DNA of 64,000 bases from Spirochaetota bacterium (GTDB lineage Bacteria > Spirochaetota > UBA12135 > COTS27). A program made the translations under genes and the position numbers. Where the stretch lies: assembly GCA_013426755.1 (NCBI GenBank), contig AP019861.1, positions 2,325,271 through 2,389,270 on the forward strand, read 5' to 3'. Below, one piece after another: positions 20,007-29,422 of the stretch; positions within the stretch are counted from its first letter, which is position 1, and every line of letters starts with the position of its first letter. The notes beneath the pieces were generated by a model that did no database searches, had not been told where the DNA came from, and saw nothing but the letters and a program-made list of their open reading frames with translations.

Positions 20007-21035
20007 ATGGAAGCTATAAAAGTAGGTATCAATGGGTTTGGTCGTATCGGCAAACTATTCTTCAGGTCCTTATATACAAACAATATCACACAAAATAAAT
20101 TAAAAGTTGTGGCTATAAATGATTTAATGGACATTAAGCAGATGGCATATCTGCTCAAATACGACTCCGTGCATGGAAAATTTGATGTTCCTATTCGCCA
20201 TGAAGCAAACAAACTCTACGTAGGTGATCTGGAAATACACGTCAGTCATGAACGCGACCCGAGCCTTATCAAATGGGATAAATCAGGCGCTGAATATATC
20301 GTTGAATGCACAGGATTGTTCTTAACGCGCGATCTTGCAGCACAGCACCTTAAAAATGGTGCTAAAAAAGTAATCCTATCCGCTCCGCCTAAAGACGACA
20401 CACCCATCTTTGTCCTCGGCGTCAATCAAGAAACATACGACGCTAAAAAAATGGACATCGTCTCCAATGCCTCGTGTACAACCAATTGTCTAGCTCCCAT
20501 TGTGAAAGTTATGCACGATAAATATACCATTGTAGAAGGACTGATGACAACCGTTCACGCCGCTACGATCAATCAAACCACAATCGATGGCATTTCTAAG
20601 AAAGATTGGCGTGGTGGCAGAAGTGCGCTGTTAAACATTATTCCCGCTTCAACAGGCGCCGCTAAAGCCGTAGGACGCGTGATCCCAGAGCTGGCAGGAA
20701 AATTAACGGGGATGGCATTTCGTATCCCAAGTGCTAATGTTTCTGTCATTGATCTGACCTGTCGTATTGAAAAACCAGCTTCAAAAACAGCTTTCTGTGA
20801 CACTCTTCGTGAAGCCGCTGCCTCAGAGCGATTTAAAGGCATCCTCGCTTACACAGAAGACCAAGTCGTTTCTCAAGATTTTTTACACGACGCACATACG
20901 TCAATCTTTGACGCCGCAGCAAGCCTCGCGCTCAATGATAACTTTGTAAAACTTGTCGCCTGGTATGACAATGAATGGGGCTATGCCAATAAAGTTGGCG
21001 AACTCGTTTATTACCTAGCTACTAGGGATGATTAA
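20007..21035 (+). CDS. gap: glyceraldehyde-3-phosphate dehydrogenase, type I
   Basis: Glycolytic enzyme making 1,3-bisphosphoglycerate with NAD+. It begins with the NAD-binding GINGFGRIGKL; the catalytic cysteine is about C157 in SNASCTTNCLAP, followed by the histidine in TVHAATINQ. The C-terminal WYDNEWGYANKV is standard. Length 342. A purine-rich ribosome-binding region (AGAGAACGAG) precedes the ATG. It ends 185 bp before a strong bidirectional hairpin. Confidence 0.96.
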   Translation: MEAIKVGINGFGRIGKLFFRSLYTNNITQNKLKVVAINDLMDIKQMAYLLKYDSVHGKFDVPIRHEANKLYVGDLEIHVSHERDPSLIKWDKSGAEYIVECTGLFLTRDLAAQHLKNGAKKVILSAPPKDDTPIFVLGVNQETYDAKKMDIVSNASCTTNCLAPIVKVMHDKYTIVEGLMTTVHAATINQTTIDGISKKDWRGGRSALLNIIPASTGAAKAVGRVIPELAGKLTGMAFRIPSANVSVIDLTCRIEKPASKTAFCDTLREAAASERFKGILAYTEDQVVSQDFLHDAHTSIFDAAASLALNDNFVKLVAWYDNEWGYANKVGELVYYLATRDD

Positions 21036-21219
21036 CGATTGCTATTTTTAACGTCACAGCAAGTTTTACACTCAACAACAAAAACCCCACCCCTTGACTT
21101 TCTTATGCAAGTCATATCCATCATACGCTTGCCTAAATAAACGGCTAGCAAGACTTACTGCGCCCACTACGCCCACCTCCACCTAAACTGTAAAAGTAAA
21201 CGCTTGATGCGAGAAGGCA

Positions 21220-21259
21220 AGAAGTCTGTTAATATTTTCTATTTTATTAACAGACTTCT
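21220..21259. terminator. bidirectional terminator between gap and nrdB
   Basis: A perfect 15-bp inverted repeat: left arm AGAAGTCTGTTAATA at 21220-21234, right arm 21245-21259, separated by a 10-nt loop. The arms are flanked by A/T-rich tracts. The two genes it separates, gap (+) and nrdB (-), converge on it, so it probably ends transcription in both directions. Confidence 0.8.
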
Positions 21260-21325
21260 CATTATTATTATCGTAATGGAGTTATTCTTATCTTTTATAA
21301 GCTACGTAGCAGTGACCGAAGACCC

Positions 21326-22393
21326 TTACCATTGAAGTGTCCCCGTAGCGTATTCACGAACGGTGCCTTCAAAGAAATTGACTTCTGTCATAGCTCCTTG
21401 CGTGAAATTTTCAATCCACGGAAATGGATTAGTGACATTGTAATGTGGCTTCATTCCAATAGCCAACAGCCGCATATCTGCTACAAAGCGAATGTATTGT
21501 TCTAGATTATTATGATTGAGTCCTAAGATACCTTCATTGATACAAGATTTTCCCCATCCGACTTCGTGCTCGACTGCACCGATGATATTCTGTAGTGCTA
21601 TCTGTTTGAAATCTTCTGTCCATAGTTCTGGTTGTTCTTTTTTTATTTCATTGACAATCTTAATAAATAATCTGAGATGCAGGTCTTCATCGCGATTGAT
21701 AAATTGGATCATTTCAGCGCTCCCTGGCATTTTATTATTGCGCTTTAATGTATAAAAGATCATGAAGGCAGAATAAAAATAAATTCCTTCCAAGATAATA
21801 TTAGACACACAAGCCTCTAGAAAAGCTTGATCGTTTTCAAAAGTACCCGTTTTAAACTTATCGCCTGAGATTTTGCTGAGTGATTTAAGAACGTATTGAT
21901 TTTTTTCATATAAACCTTGATCGCGACGGTACATGCCGTAGATCTCTTCTGGGTCGAGTTCTAGGGCTTCCACCATAGTTGAGTAACTGTGCACATGAAG
22001 GGCTTCTTCATAAGCTTGCCGAATGAGCGCTAAGGTAATCTCTGGAGACGTGATTTGCCTTAAAATATTAGATGTGATGTTATCGGTTTGAATCCCATCG
22101 AGATTTGATACGAAAGCAAGACTTCGTTCAAACACACGACGTTCATTCTCGGTTAAGATCTTAGGGTCTTTCCACATTTCAAGGTCCTTGCCCATATAAA
22201 CTTCCTGTGGGACCCAATTATTATGCAGCATTGTTTTAAAGATTTCATCTGCAAAGGGATGTTTGAGTGGAGAAACTTGCATTAACCCGTCGTCTTCACC
22301 ATTGATGACGCGTCGTTTATTGATGATTTCAGAATTAGTCTTTTTATCAACTTTAAAATCCTGCATAAGATTTTCAAATTTTTTGCTAGCCAT
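21326..22393 (-). CDS. nrdB: ribonucleotide reductase class I, beta subunit
   Basis: Small subunit holding the di-iron centre and tyrosyl radical. Iron ligands are visible as D in SNLDGIQ, E and H in EEALHVHSY, with the radical Tyr in that same SY, and the later E/H pair in NRDEDLHLRLF. Length 355. An AAGAGG Shine-Dalgarno sequence lies just ahead of the ATG. It is 178 bp downstream of nrdA on the same strand and presumably co-transcribed. The radical tyrosine being present argues for class Ia rather than the Tyr-less Ic type. Confidence 0.95.
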   Translation of the reverse strand: MASKKFENLMQDFKVDKKTNSEIINKRRVINGEDDGLMQVSPLKHPFADEIFKTMLHNNWVPQEVYMGKDLEMWKDPKILTENERRVFERSLAFVSNLDGIQTDNITSNILRQITSPEITLALIRQAYEEALHVHSYSTMVEALELDPEEIYGMYRRDQGLYEKNQYVLKSLSKISGDKFKTGTFENDQAFLEACVSNIILEGIYFYSAFMIFYTLKRNNKMPGSAEMIQFINRDEDLHLRLFIKIVNEIKKEQPELWTEDFKQIALQNIIGAVEHEVGWGKSCINEGILGLNHNNLEQYIRFVADMRLLAIGMKPHYNVTNPFPWIENFTQGAMTEVNFFEGTVREYATGTLQW

Positions 22394-22571
22394 GACAACC
22401 TCTTTATATTAATAATATAACAGCTATGAAATATTGTATTTTTATCATTAATGAGTTAATTGAATAGTTATTGTTAGTACTTGTTAAATTGGAAAGTTTT
22501 AAGAAACAGTTGGTTTTCAAGAATTTAGAGTTTACTGAGGAATGTGCTGTCGGTCTAACTACGTACAATCA

Positions 22572-25361
22572 CTACTGGCAGACCTCACAATCAGCATCCA
22601 TAGAACAGCTTGCATTTTTAGAAGAAGTTCCATGCATAGTGCTTATCGTTTGTTGGGTAACAGTAGCGTTAGCAACGCGATCACCTGCAGCATGTTGGGC
22701 TGTTGTCGCATCAAACATCTTAGATACCTGCGAAGCTGCTATACTCCGTAAGTAATAGGTTGTTTTGATACCTTTTTTCCAAGCTTCAGTGTAGATCTGA
22801 TCGACTTTTTTGCCGTCTTTGGTATCGATGAAGATATTCGTAGAGGCAGATTGGTCGATCCACTTCGAACGCATAGCCGCTGCCTCAATGATCCATGTGG
22901 GATCAATTTCAAACGTACCGCGAAATTCATTGCGGAGTGCTTCAGGAATAGTCTTAATATTACCTAACAAACCGTTATGGAGTTTAAGAGCATTGATCAT
23001 AGAGCGGTCCCATAAACCGATTTTTTCGAGCCTGTCAATAAGGTAGCGATTGATCACTAGAAAACTACCCGAGATATTTTCTTTGGTATAAATATTTCTA
23101 AATATAGGCTCAACGCAAGGAACGACACCCGAAATATTAGATATAGTCGCCGTAGGAGCGATAGCAAGACAATTAGAATTGCGCATGCCATATTTTTTGA
23201 TAGTAGCACGAACTTTGTCCCAATCCATCCGTGCATTGCGATTGACCTTTATAGGTTCGCCACGCTCTTTTTCGAGCAGGTCTAATGTATCAAGGGGGAG
23301 TACACCATTATCCCATTTGCTACCGCGGTAGCTTTCGTAGTAGCCGCGTTCTTTGGCGAGAAGACTGCTGTTTAATATGGCATGGTAAGAAATCTTTTCC
23401 ATAGACATATCTGCAAAATCAAGCTGTTCTTGGCTGCAGTAGGGAATCTCAAGCTTAAATAACGCATCATGATACCCCATTACTCCAAGTCCTATAGGAC
23501 GATGTTTTATATTGGAGTTACGTGCTTCAGGAATCGGGTAGAAATTAATGTCTATAACGTTATCTAACATACGAATGGCTGTTTTGATACTCTTAGCGAG
23601 AAGGTCTTCGTCCAATTTTCCATTGACGATCATTCGTGCTAGATTGACACTGGCGAGATTACAAACTGCGGTTTCAGATTTAGAAGTATTGAGCGTGATT
23701 TCTGTACAGAGATTGGAAGAGTGGACCATACCGACGTGATCTTGTGGGCTTCGCACATTAATCGTATCTTTAAACGTGATCCAAGGGTGACCTGTTTCGT
23801 AGAGCATTGTGAGTGTTTTACGCCACAAGTCCCGTGCTTTGACGACTTTGAAGGGGTTAGGTGGATTTTTTTCATATCTTTCATAAGCCTTAACGAAGGC
23901 TTTACCATAAGTTTTGTGAAGTTCAGGAACTTTTTCAGGTGTAAATAACATCCAATTTCCGTCTTCACGGACACGTTTCATAAAAAGGTCTGAAATAAAG
24001 AGCGCGGTATGAATATCATGCGCCCGTCTTCGTTCATCGCCGGTATTCTTTTTGAGTTCGACAAAATCTTCTATATCGAGATGCCAATTTTCAAGATACG
24101 CTGCCATAGCCCCTCTACGTTTTCCGCCTTGATTGACAGCAATTGCGATATCGTTGTAGATTTTAATAAATGGAATGACACCCGATGAAGCGCCATTCGT
24201 TCCCTTAATATCCGTACCATTGGCACGAACAGCCGTCCAGTCCGTACCGATACCACCTGCCCACTTAGATAACAGCGCGTCACTGGAATAATTATGAAAT
24301 ATGCCATCTAACGAATCTTCGACAACATTGATATAACACGAAGAAAGCTGCATATGCTTAGTCCCGCTATTAAAGAGCGTAGGCGTAGAATTGACGATAT
24401 ATAGGTTAGAAATGGTATTATAAAATTCGATAGCACGGTCTTCGCGATCGGTTTCATTAATAGCAAGTCCCATAGCAACACGCATCCACATCCACTGGGG
24501 CAATTCAAATACGCGCTTAGCACTCCCATTTTTACTCCTTGTTTTCTGCAAATACCTATCATAAAGTGTTTGTGCTCCTAAATATGTAAATAGCGTATCA
24601 CGTTGATGAGCTAGGTGGTCGGCAAGTTTTTTAAGGTCAAATTTTAAAAACTCTTCATCGAGCAGTTCTTCTTGCACGCCCCTGTGAACGTACTCTGAGA
24701 ATTGTTGTCTGTAACGTTCTTCGATATGTGGGCTGCCTAGGCCACATTCTAGGATATCTTTATAAAGTTTGTCTAACAGGAGCCGCGCTGCAAAAAATCC
24801 GTATTCATAATGTTCTTCCATGAGGTATTCGAGTTCTTTTAAGGCAAGTTGATCGATTTCTTCAAAACGAACACCGTCGTAGACACCACGACAGACAATA
24901 TCCACTATCAAATCGACATTAACGCGTTCTAGCCCACCAATAATACTTTCATAACGTGAAGTAAGAATACCTCGTGTGAGAACAAACTCGGTGCCCTGTT
25001 CATCAATGGCATTGATCTGTTCTTTTTCAATAAGTTCAAGAATCCGATTTTCACGCAATCGTTTATGTTCTTCTCTATACTTAATATAGGCACGTGCCAC
25101 ATCAGAAAAGTTGTGATACATCAACCTGTCTTCAACAATATCCTGAACTTCTTCTACGGTAGGCGGATTATCGAGCACAAATTTACTAGCAATTGCCTCG
25201 ACGACCTCTTCTGTCAATTGATCGATGGTCATTTCATTGTTAACATAGCCCAAACTCAAAAAAGCTTTTTTAATGACATTCCAAATACGTTTTTCTTCAA
25301 ATCGTTCTTTTCTGTTATTTCTTTTAATAATGTATTCTATTGTATTTTCCATTTCTAGCAA
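22572..25361 (-). CDS. nrdA: ribonucleotide reductase class I, alpha subunit
   Basis: Catalytic subunit reducing NDPs to dNDPs. Order: ATP-cone regulatory domain (about 7-95), N-terminal all-alpha domain, 10-stranded barrel. Active-site elements are visible: LSSCYINVVEDS (redox Cys), SSNLCTEITLN (Asn/Cys/Glu), TYYLRS with the radical-transfer tyrosine, and the C-terminal shuttle CSMDADCEVC. Length 929, slightly long. A full ATP-cone suggests dATP feedback. The gene is preceded by a repeat-rich upstream region. Confidence 0.95.
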   Translation of the reverse strand: MLEMENTIEYIIKRNNRKERFEEKRIWNVIKKAFLSLGYVNNEMTIDQLTEEVVEAIASKFVLDNPPTVEEVQDIVEDRLMYHNFSDVARAYIKYREEHKRLRENRILELIEKEQINAIDEQGTEFVLTRGILTSRYESIIGGLERVNVDLIVDIVCRGVYDGVRFEEIDQLALKELEYLMEEHYEYGFFAARLLLDKLYKDILECGLGSPHIEERYRQQFSEYVHRGVQEELLDEEFLKFDLKKLADHLAHQRDTLFTYLGAQTLYDRYLQKTRSKNGSAKRVFELPQWMWMRVAMGLAINETDREDRAIEFYNTISNLYIVNSTPTLFNSGTKHMQLSSCYINVVEDSLDGIFHNYSSDALLSKWAGGIGTDWTAVRANGTDIKGTNGASSGVIPFIKIYNDIAIAVNQGGKRRGAMAAYLENWHLDIEDFVELKKNTGDERRRAHDIHTALFISDLFMKRVREDGNWMLFTPEKVPELHKTYGKAFVKAYERYEKNPPNPFKVVKARDLWRKTLTMLYETGHPWITFKDTINVRSPQDHVGMVHSSNLCTEITLNTSKSETAVCNLASVNLARMIVNGKLDEDLLAKSIKTAIRMLDNVIDINFYPIPEARNSNIKHRPIGLGVMGYHDALFKLEIPYCSQEQLDFADMSMEKISYHAILNSSLLAKERGYYESYRGSKWDNGVLPLDTLDLLEKERGEPIKVNRNARMDWDKVRATIKKYGMRNSNCLAIAPTATISNISGVVPCVEPIFRNIYTKENISGSFLVINRYLIDRLEKIGLWDRSMINALKLHNGLLGNIKTIPEALRNEFRGTFEIDPTWIIEAAAMRSKWIDQSASTNIFIDTKDGKKVDQIYTEAWKKGIKTTYYLRSIAASQVSKMFDATTAQHAAGDRVANATVTQQTISTMHGTSSKNASCSMDADCEVCQ

Positions 25362-25378
25362 TTGTCCTTCCCAAATAG

Positions 25379-25510
25379 GTGATTTTTACGGTGATTTTTA
25401 CGGCGATTTTTAAGGTGATTTTTACGAGAATTTTTATTTTGATACGAACATTTTCATTTTGATACGAGTATTTTTATTTTGATACGAGTATTTTTATTTT
25501 GATTTTTGTA
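25379..25510. repeat. 12-bp and 20-bp tandem repeats upstream of nrdA
   Basis: Two adjacent arrays: about four copies of a 12-bp unit GGTGATTTTTAC (25379-25430), then three copies of a 20-bp unit of the type GATACGAGTATTTTTATTTT (25441-25500). They lie immediately upstream of the nrdA start in the direction of its transcription. Confidence 0.8.
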
Positions 25511-25824
25511 TTTACGATGATTAATGATTAAACCCTTGTTAAATAGCCCACGTCACAGTGTCAATATCCGCTCAATATCCGCTCTACAGCGCATCCGTAC
25601 TACACACAGCGACTATAAAACAAGCGTATTAATAATGATAGATTAATGATAATGATAATAGATTGATAAATTAACAGTAGATCGACAGGATCAATGGCTT
25701 AATGGTAGAACAATAGGTTATTTCTATATTATGTTTAAGTTATTTTTAGGTTATTTTTCAATGATTTTATTGGTTAGGGGGTGTCTAGTTTATTATATAT
25801 AATTAAATGTCTTTATTGCGGATT

Positions 25825-25844
25825 GTTTTGTGTACACACAAAAC
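25825..25844. promoter_or_regulatory. 20-bp palindromic operator candidate
   Basis: Sequence GTTTTGTGTACACACAAAAC has 9-bp perfect arms around a 2-bp centre. It stands alone in the divergent nrdA/alaS spacer. It looks like a binding site for a dimeric regulator; it does not match the NrdR-box consensus closely. Confidence 0.55.
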
Positions 25845-26052
25845 GATTGTTACCAATTATAAAATAGTTTGAAAGCCTGTTTTATAAAAATAACTAAAAT
25901 CTTCGGTGAATGCACGCTATAAAAAAGCAACTTCTGCTCCCAATACACCCCCCTCTTAAAAAGAATATAAATTTACTTGAAAAAAAGGGAAAACTAATCG
26001 AGGCAGTTAGCTATGAATCTCGTCCTCAGAAATCTAGCGTAGCGAATGACAT

Positions 26053-26093
26053 GCAGAACGAGATTGCATTCTGCAATATTTTGCAATTTTTTT
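26053..26093 (+). terminator. weak hairpin plus T run
   Basis: GCAGAA (26053-26058) pairs with TTCTGC (26069-26074), alternatively TTGCA (26064-26068) with TGCAA (26072-26076), followed by a T-rich tract (about 26086-26093). It could end or attenuate a transcript before alaS, but the stems are short. Confidence 0.35.
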
Positions 26094-26488
26094 AAATTTT
26101 TTTAAAAAAAATATTAATTTCTATTAAATGACCCAATGGTCTTTTTACGAAGACAAGCTCTGCTGGTAGAGTTAGTTTTTATGATTTTGAGACAATTATT
26201 AATCATTAAAAATCATAAACGGCATGAATTGGCAAAGATTTCTAGCATTAACGTCTATATACTTTTGAGTAACGGTACTAAAAAGCCATTTCTAGCTAAT
26301 TTAGTAAATGTAATGGTACAATAATCAATGGTACAATAGTAGTACAATAGTGATACAATGGTAAGATTAGCTTCTAAGCATTTTTTACTTCGTAAAGAAT
26401 GACCTCTATCTAAATAATAAGGGGTGGCTAACAAAAGAAATCGGGCACTTCTCTAAAAAAGGTTAAAAAATTTGTAATAAGGAAAAAT

Positions 26489-29407
26489 ATGCTTACGCAT
26501 CAAGCTATTCGTCAATCTTTTCTAGATTTTTTCGCAGAAAAGAACCATAATATTGTACCCAGTGCTTCGCTTATTCCAAAAGGGGATGCGTCTCTTTTAT
26601 TTAATAACGCCGGGATGAATCCTTTTAAAAACATCTTCCTAGGGCTAGAAAAGGCGCAGTCCTCACGTGTCTGCAATGCCCAGAAATGCATTCGCTTGTC
26701 AGGAAAACACAACGATCTCGAAGAAGTGGGTAAAGATACTTATCACCATGCCTTTTTTGAAATGTTAGGCAATTGGTCTTTTGGCGATTATTACAAAGAA
26801 GCGGCTATGGTATGGGCATGGGAACTACTGACTGAGAAATGGAACTTACCGCGTTCTAGCCTTTATGCGACGGTATTTGAAGAGGATGACGAAGCGTTGG
26901 CATTGTGGCCGAAAGTTACTGATCTTCCCTGTGATCGTGTGTTTCGTTTCGGAAAAAAAGACAATTTCTGGGAAATGGGAGCTACTGGCCCTTGTGGTCC
27001 TTGCAGTGAGATTCACATGGATACGGGAGCAGAAAATTGCACCTGTAGTGGCACCGAAAATCGTGAATTGTGCCAAAAACCAGGCGGCGGCATCAATCGT
27101 GACTGCGCTCGTTACTTAGAAATTTGGAATCTTGTATTTATTGAATACAATCGCGAGCCCGATCAAAGTTTAACCCCCCTAAAAAACAAACACATCGACA
27201 CAGGAATGGGCTTCGAACGCATCACTGCCCTATTACAAAAGAAAAATTCAAATTATGAAACCGATTTATTCATGCCGCTTATAAATAGCCTAGCCGCTCT
27301 CACTGGAACAACATATCCACTCCGTAAAACAGAATTGGCCGCGCAAGCTAAAAATCATACAGCAACTAACCCAAATAACTCAATTAACGCCACCGCCATA
27401 GCATTTAGAGTGATCGTCGACCACATCAGAGCGATCAGTTTTGCCATTGCAGATGGCGTGCTCCCTTCAAATGAAGGACGGGGCTATGTGATCAGACGCC
27501 TCATTAGACGCGCTTACCGCTACGGAACAACAAATCTAGCCTGCAATCAACCCTTTCTACACCGTTTAGTCAAAGACGTAGTTGCGCTAATGGGAAATCA
27601 TTACACCGAACTCCAGACAGAACAACAATTCATTGAGAAAACGCTGTTAAATGAAGAAACTATTTTTCACAAAACCCTTCATGCAGGAGAAAAACGGTTT
27701 AATCACTTGATCGAACACAATCTTAAAAACCAGCAAAACACGCTCCTAGGACCCGATCTCTATGAAATCTATGACACCTACGGCTTCCCGCTAGACCTCA
27801 TCAAACTCATGGCCGAAGAACGCAATATGACCATAGATGAAGCAGGGTTTGAAACGGCTTTGCAAGAACAGAAATCACGCTCACGTGCCGATCTCACGCA
27901 CGTAAAATCAACGCTCTCAACCATTCTTCCCCAGCTAAATATGCCCGCAAACCAATATACAGGAGAAGAAACCACCCAAACACCTGGTAAATTACAACAC
28001 ATCATACTAAATGCCGTCCCCGTAACCTCACTTCCTAAAGGAACTTATGGAACTTATGGAACTCATGAACAACCTGCCCTAAAACCCTCCAATCAAACCG
28101 AATCCCCTCAACTTAAAAACTCTCCCCCAGATCAAACTGCTTATCTCATCTTTGATAAAACGCCCTTCTACGGAGAAAGTGGCGGGCAGATCGGGGATAG
28201 CGGATGGCTCATCGATCTCACGAAAGCACCCGCCGTTCTTCCCAAAAACCAAGAAATACCCCCTGCCATGCTCGTTGCAGAAATCATTGACACCAAACGA
28301 ATAAACGATTACAGTTTCCTAAAAATAGGAAAAGTCTACCAGCCGCTAACCACACATAAAAATTATTTATTACGCGTCAACGACTACCGTAAACAAGCCA
28401 TAAGAAAAAACCATTCAGCAACACATCTCCTCCATCAAGCCTTAATCGCAAAACTAGACCGCAATATCAAACAACACGGCTCCCTCGTCCACAATGAAAA
28501 ATTACGCTTCGATTTCAATTACAATCGCCCGCTCACCCCGCAAATCCTCCATAACCTAGAAACCGAAGTACGCCAGCAAATCAAAGCCAATCTTTCCATA
28601 ACCATTTCCATAGAAGCCAAAGCAACCGCCCTAGCTAGTGGAGCAAAAGCCTTTTTTGAAGAAAAATACGGCGATCAAGTACGCGTGGTCCGTATAGGCA
28701 CGTATTCGTCCGAACTTTGTGGCGGATCACACGTCCAGACGACTAGTGAAATAGGAGGATTTAAAATCGCTCACGTCACTTCTGTTGCAGCAGGCATCAA
28801 ACGCATCGAAGCACTCACAGGAAATGCTTTATTAGAACATTATGAACATGAAACTGCGATCACACAGAATCTTCAATCGCTCCTTAGCGTAGCCACATCA
28901 CCGCGCCTCATCCCCAAAATAAACGCACTGCTCAAAGAAAATCAAAAACTACGCGACCTAACCACAACATATGAAAAAACAACTATTGTAACAACCTTAA
29001 CAGAAGCCGCAGAAAAAATCACACCCCCCAAATCTAACCTTCCTATAACCTTATACTGCAGCCATTTCACTAATATGCAAGAAAGCAGTTTAACAAGCGC
29101 CTTAGACCACATCAAACGCAATCACGCTAGGAGCATTGTCGTTGTAACATTAAAAGCCACTGCCGGTGAAACCGCTTCGCAAGCAGCAACGTCACATGCT
29201 TATTTCTGGGTTGGCATCACCAAAGACATAAGTACAGCCATTTCAGCTCAGACTATCCTAAGTATTATCAAACGTTATACCCAAGGAAAAGGAGGCGGCA
29301 AACACGAATTCGCTAAGGGCGCCACCTCACAAGCTCACCTATTACTCAATAACTTACAGAATATCACAACAACTATAAAAAAAGAGCTAGTAGCTGCCAC
29401 TTACTGA
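26489..29407 (+). CDS. alaS: alanyl-tRNA synthetase
   Basis: Class II synthetase charging tRNA-Ala. Catalytic core motifs: FNNAGMNPFKNIFLG, DTYHHAFFEMLGNWSFGDYY, DTGMGFERI. The editing domain has HSATHLLHQAL near residue 640 and CGGSH near 744. The C-terminal region ends in the family GKGGGKHEFAKGA motif (about 930-943). Length 972 is slightly longer than typical owing to low-complexity stretches, including a triple GTY-GTY-GTH (9-bp repeat at about 28040-28068) between core and editing domains. A clear AAGGA ribosome-binding site precedes the ATG. Confidence 0.96.
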   Translation: MLTHQAIRQSFLDFFAEKNHNIVPSASLIPKGDASLLFNNAGMNPFKNIFLGLEKAQSSRVCNAQKCIRLSGKHNDLEEVGKDTYHHAFFEMLGNWSFGDYYKEAAMVWAWELLTEKWNLPRSSLYATVFEEDDEALALWPKVTDLPCDRVFRFGKKDNFWEMGATGPCGPCSEIHMDTGAENCTCSGTENRELCQKPGGGINRDCARYLEIWNLVFIEYNREPDQSLTPLKNKHIDTGMGFERITALLQKKNSNYETDLFMPLINSLAALTGTTYPLRKTELAAQAKNHTATNPNNSINATAIAFRVIVDHIRAISFAIADGVLPSNEGRGYVIRRLIRRAYRYGTTNLACNQPFLHRLVKDVVALMGNHYTELQTEQQFIEKTLLNEETIFHKTLHAGEKRFNHLIEHNLKNQQNTLLGPDLYEIYDTYGFPLDLIKLMAEERNMTIDEAGFETALQEQKSRSRADLTHVKSTLSTILPQLNMPANQYTGEETTQTPGKLQHIILNAVPVTSLPKGTYGTYGTHEQPALKPSNQTESPQLKNSPPDQTAYLIFDKTPFYGESGGQIGDSGWLIDLTKAPAVLPKNQEIPPAMLVAEIIDTKRINDYSFLKIGKVYQPLTTHKNYLLRVNDYRKQAIRKNHSATHLLHQALIAKLDRNIKQHGSLVHNEKLRFDFNYNRPLTPQILHNLETEVRQQIKANLSITISIEAKATALASGAKAFFEEKYGDQVRVVRIGTYSSELCGGSHVQTTSEIGGFKIAHVTSVAAGIKRIEALTGNALLEHYEHETAITQNLQSLLSVATSPRLIPKINALLKENQKLRDLTTTYEKTTIVTTLTEAAEKITPPKSNLPITLYCSHFTNMQESSLTSALDHIKRNHARSIVVVTLKATAGETASQAATSHAYFWVGITKDISTAISAQTILSIIKRYTQGKGGGKHEFAKGATSQAHLLLNNLQNITTTIKKELVAATY

Positions 29408-29422
29408 TATAGCGGACTCTCT

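Larger units (their letters stand above)
25362..26488. other. long divergent region between nrdA and alaS
   Basis: About 1.1 kb without a convincing gene; it should carry the promoters of nrdA (-) and alaS (+). It holds two tandem repeats close to nrdA, a 20-bp palindrome at 25825-25844, a possible terminator hairpin at 26053-26076 and microsatellite words TGGTACAATA around 26307-26356. Two short frames (25910-26095, 61 codons; 26136-26324, 62 codons) are possible peptides, but their composition looks like random AT-rich DNA. Confidence 0.5.

Noticed and set aside
25780..25800. NrdR box in the nrdA upstream region
   Set aside because: The AT-rich word at this place does not match the ACACNATATATNGTGT-like consensus in its conserved positions.
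25910..26324. Two small genes of about 60 codons before alaS
   Set aside because: Composition is that of random AT-rich DNA, no ribosome-binding site stands out and one spans a putative hairpin.
26400..26488. T-box riboswitch ahead of alaS, from the word AAGGGGTGGC
   Set aside because: The conserved ACCGCG continuation and the specifier-loop architecture are missing.
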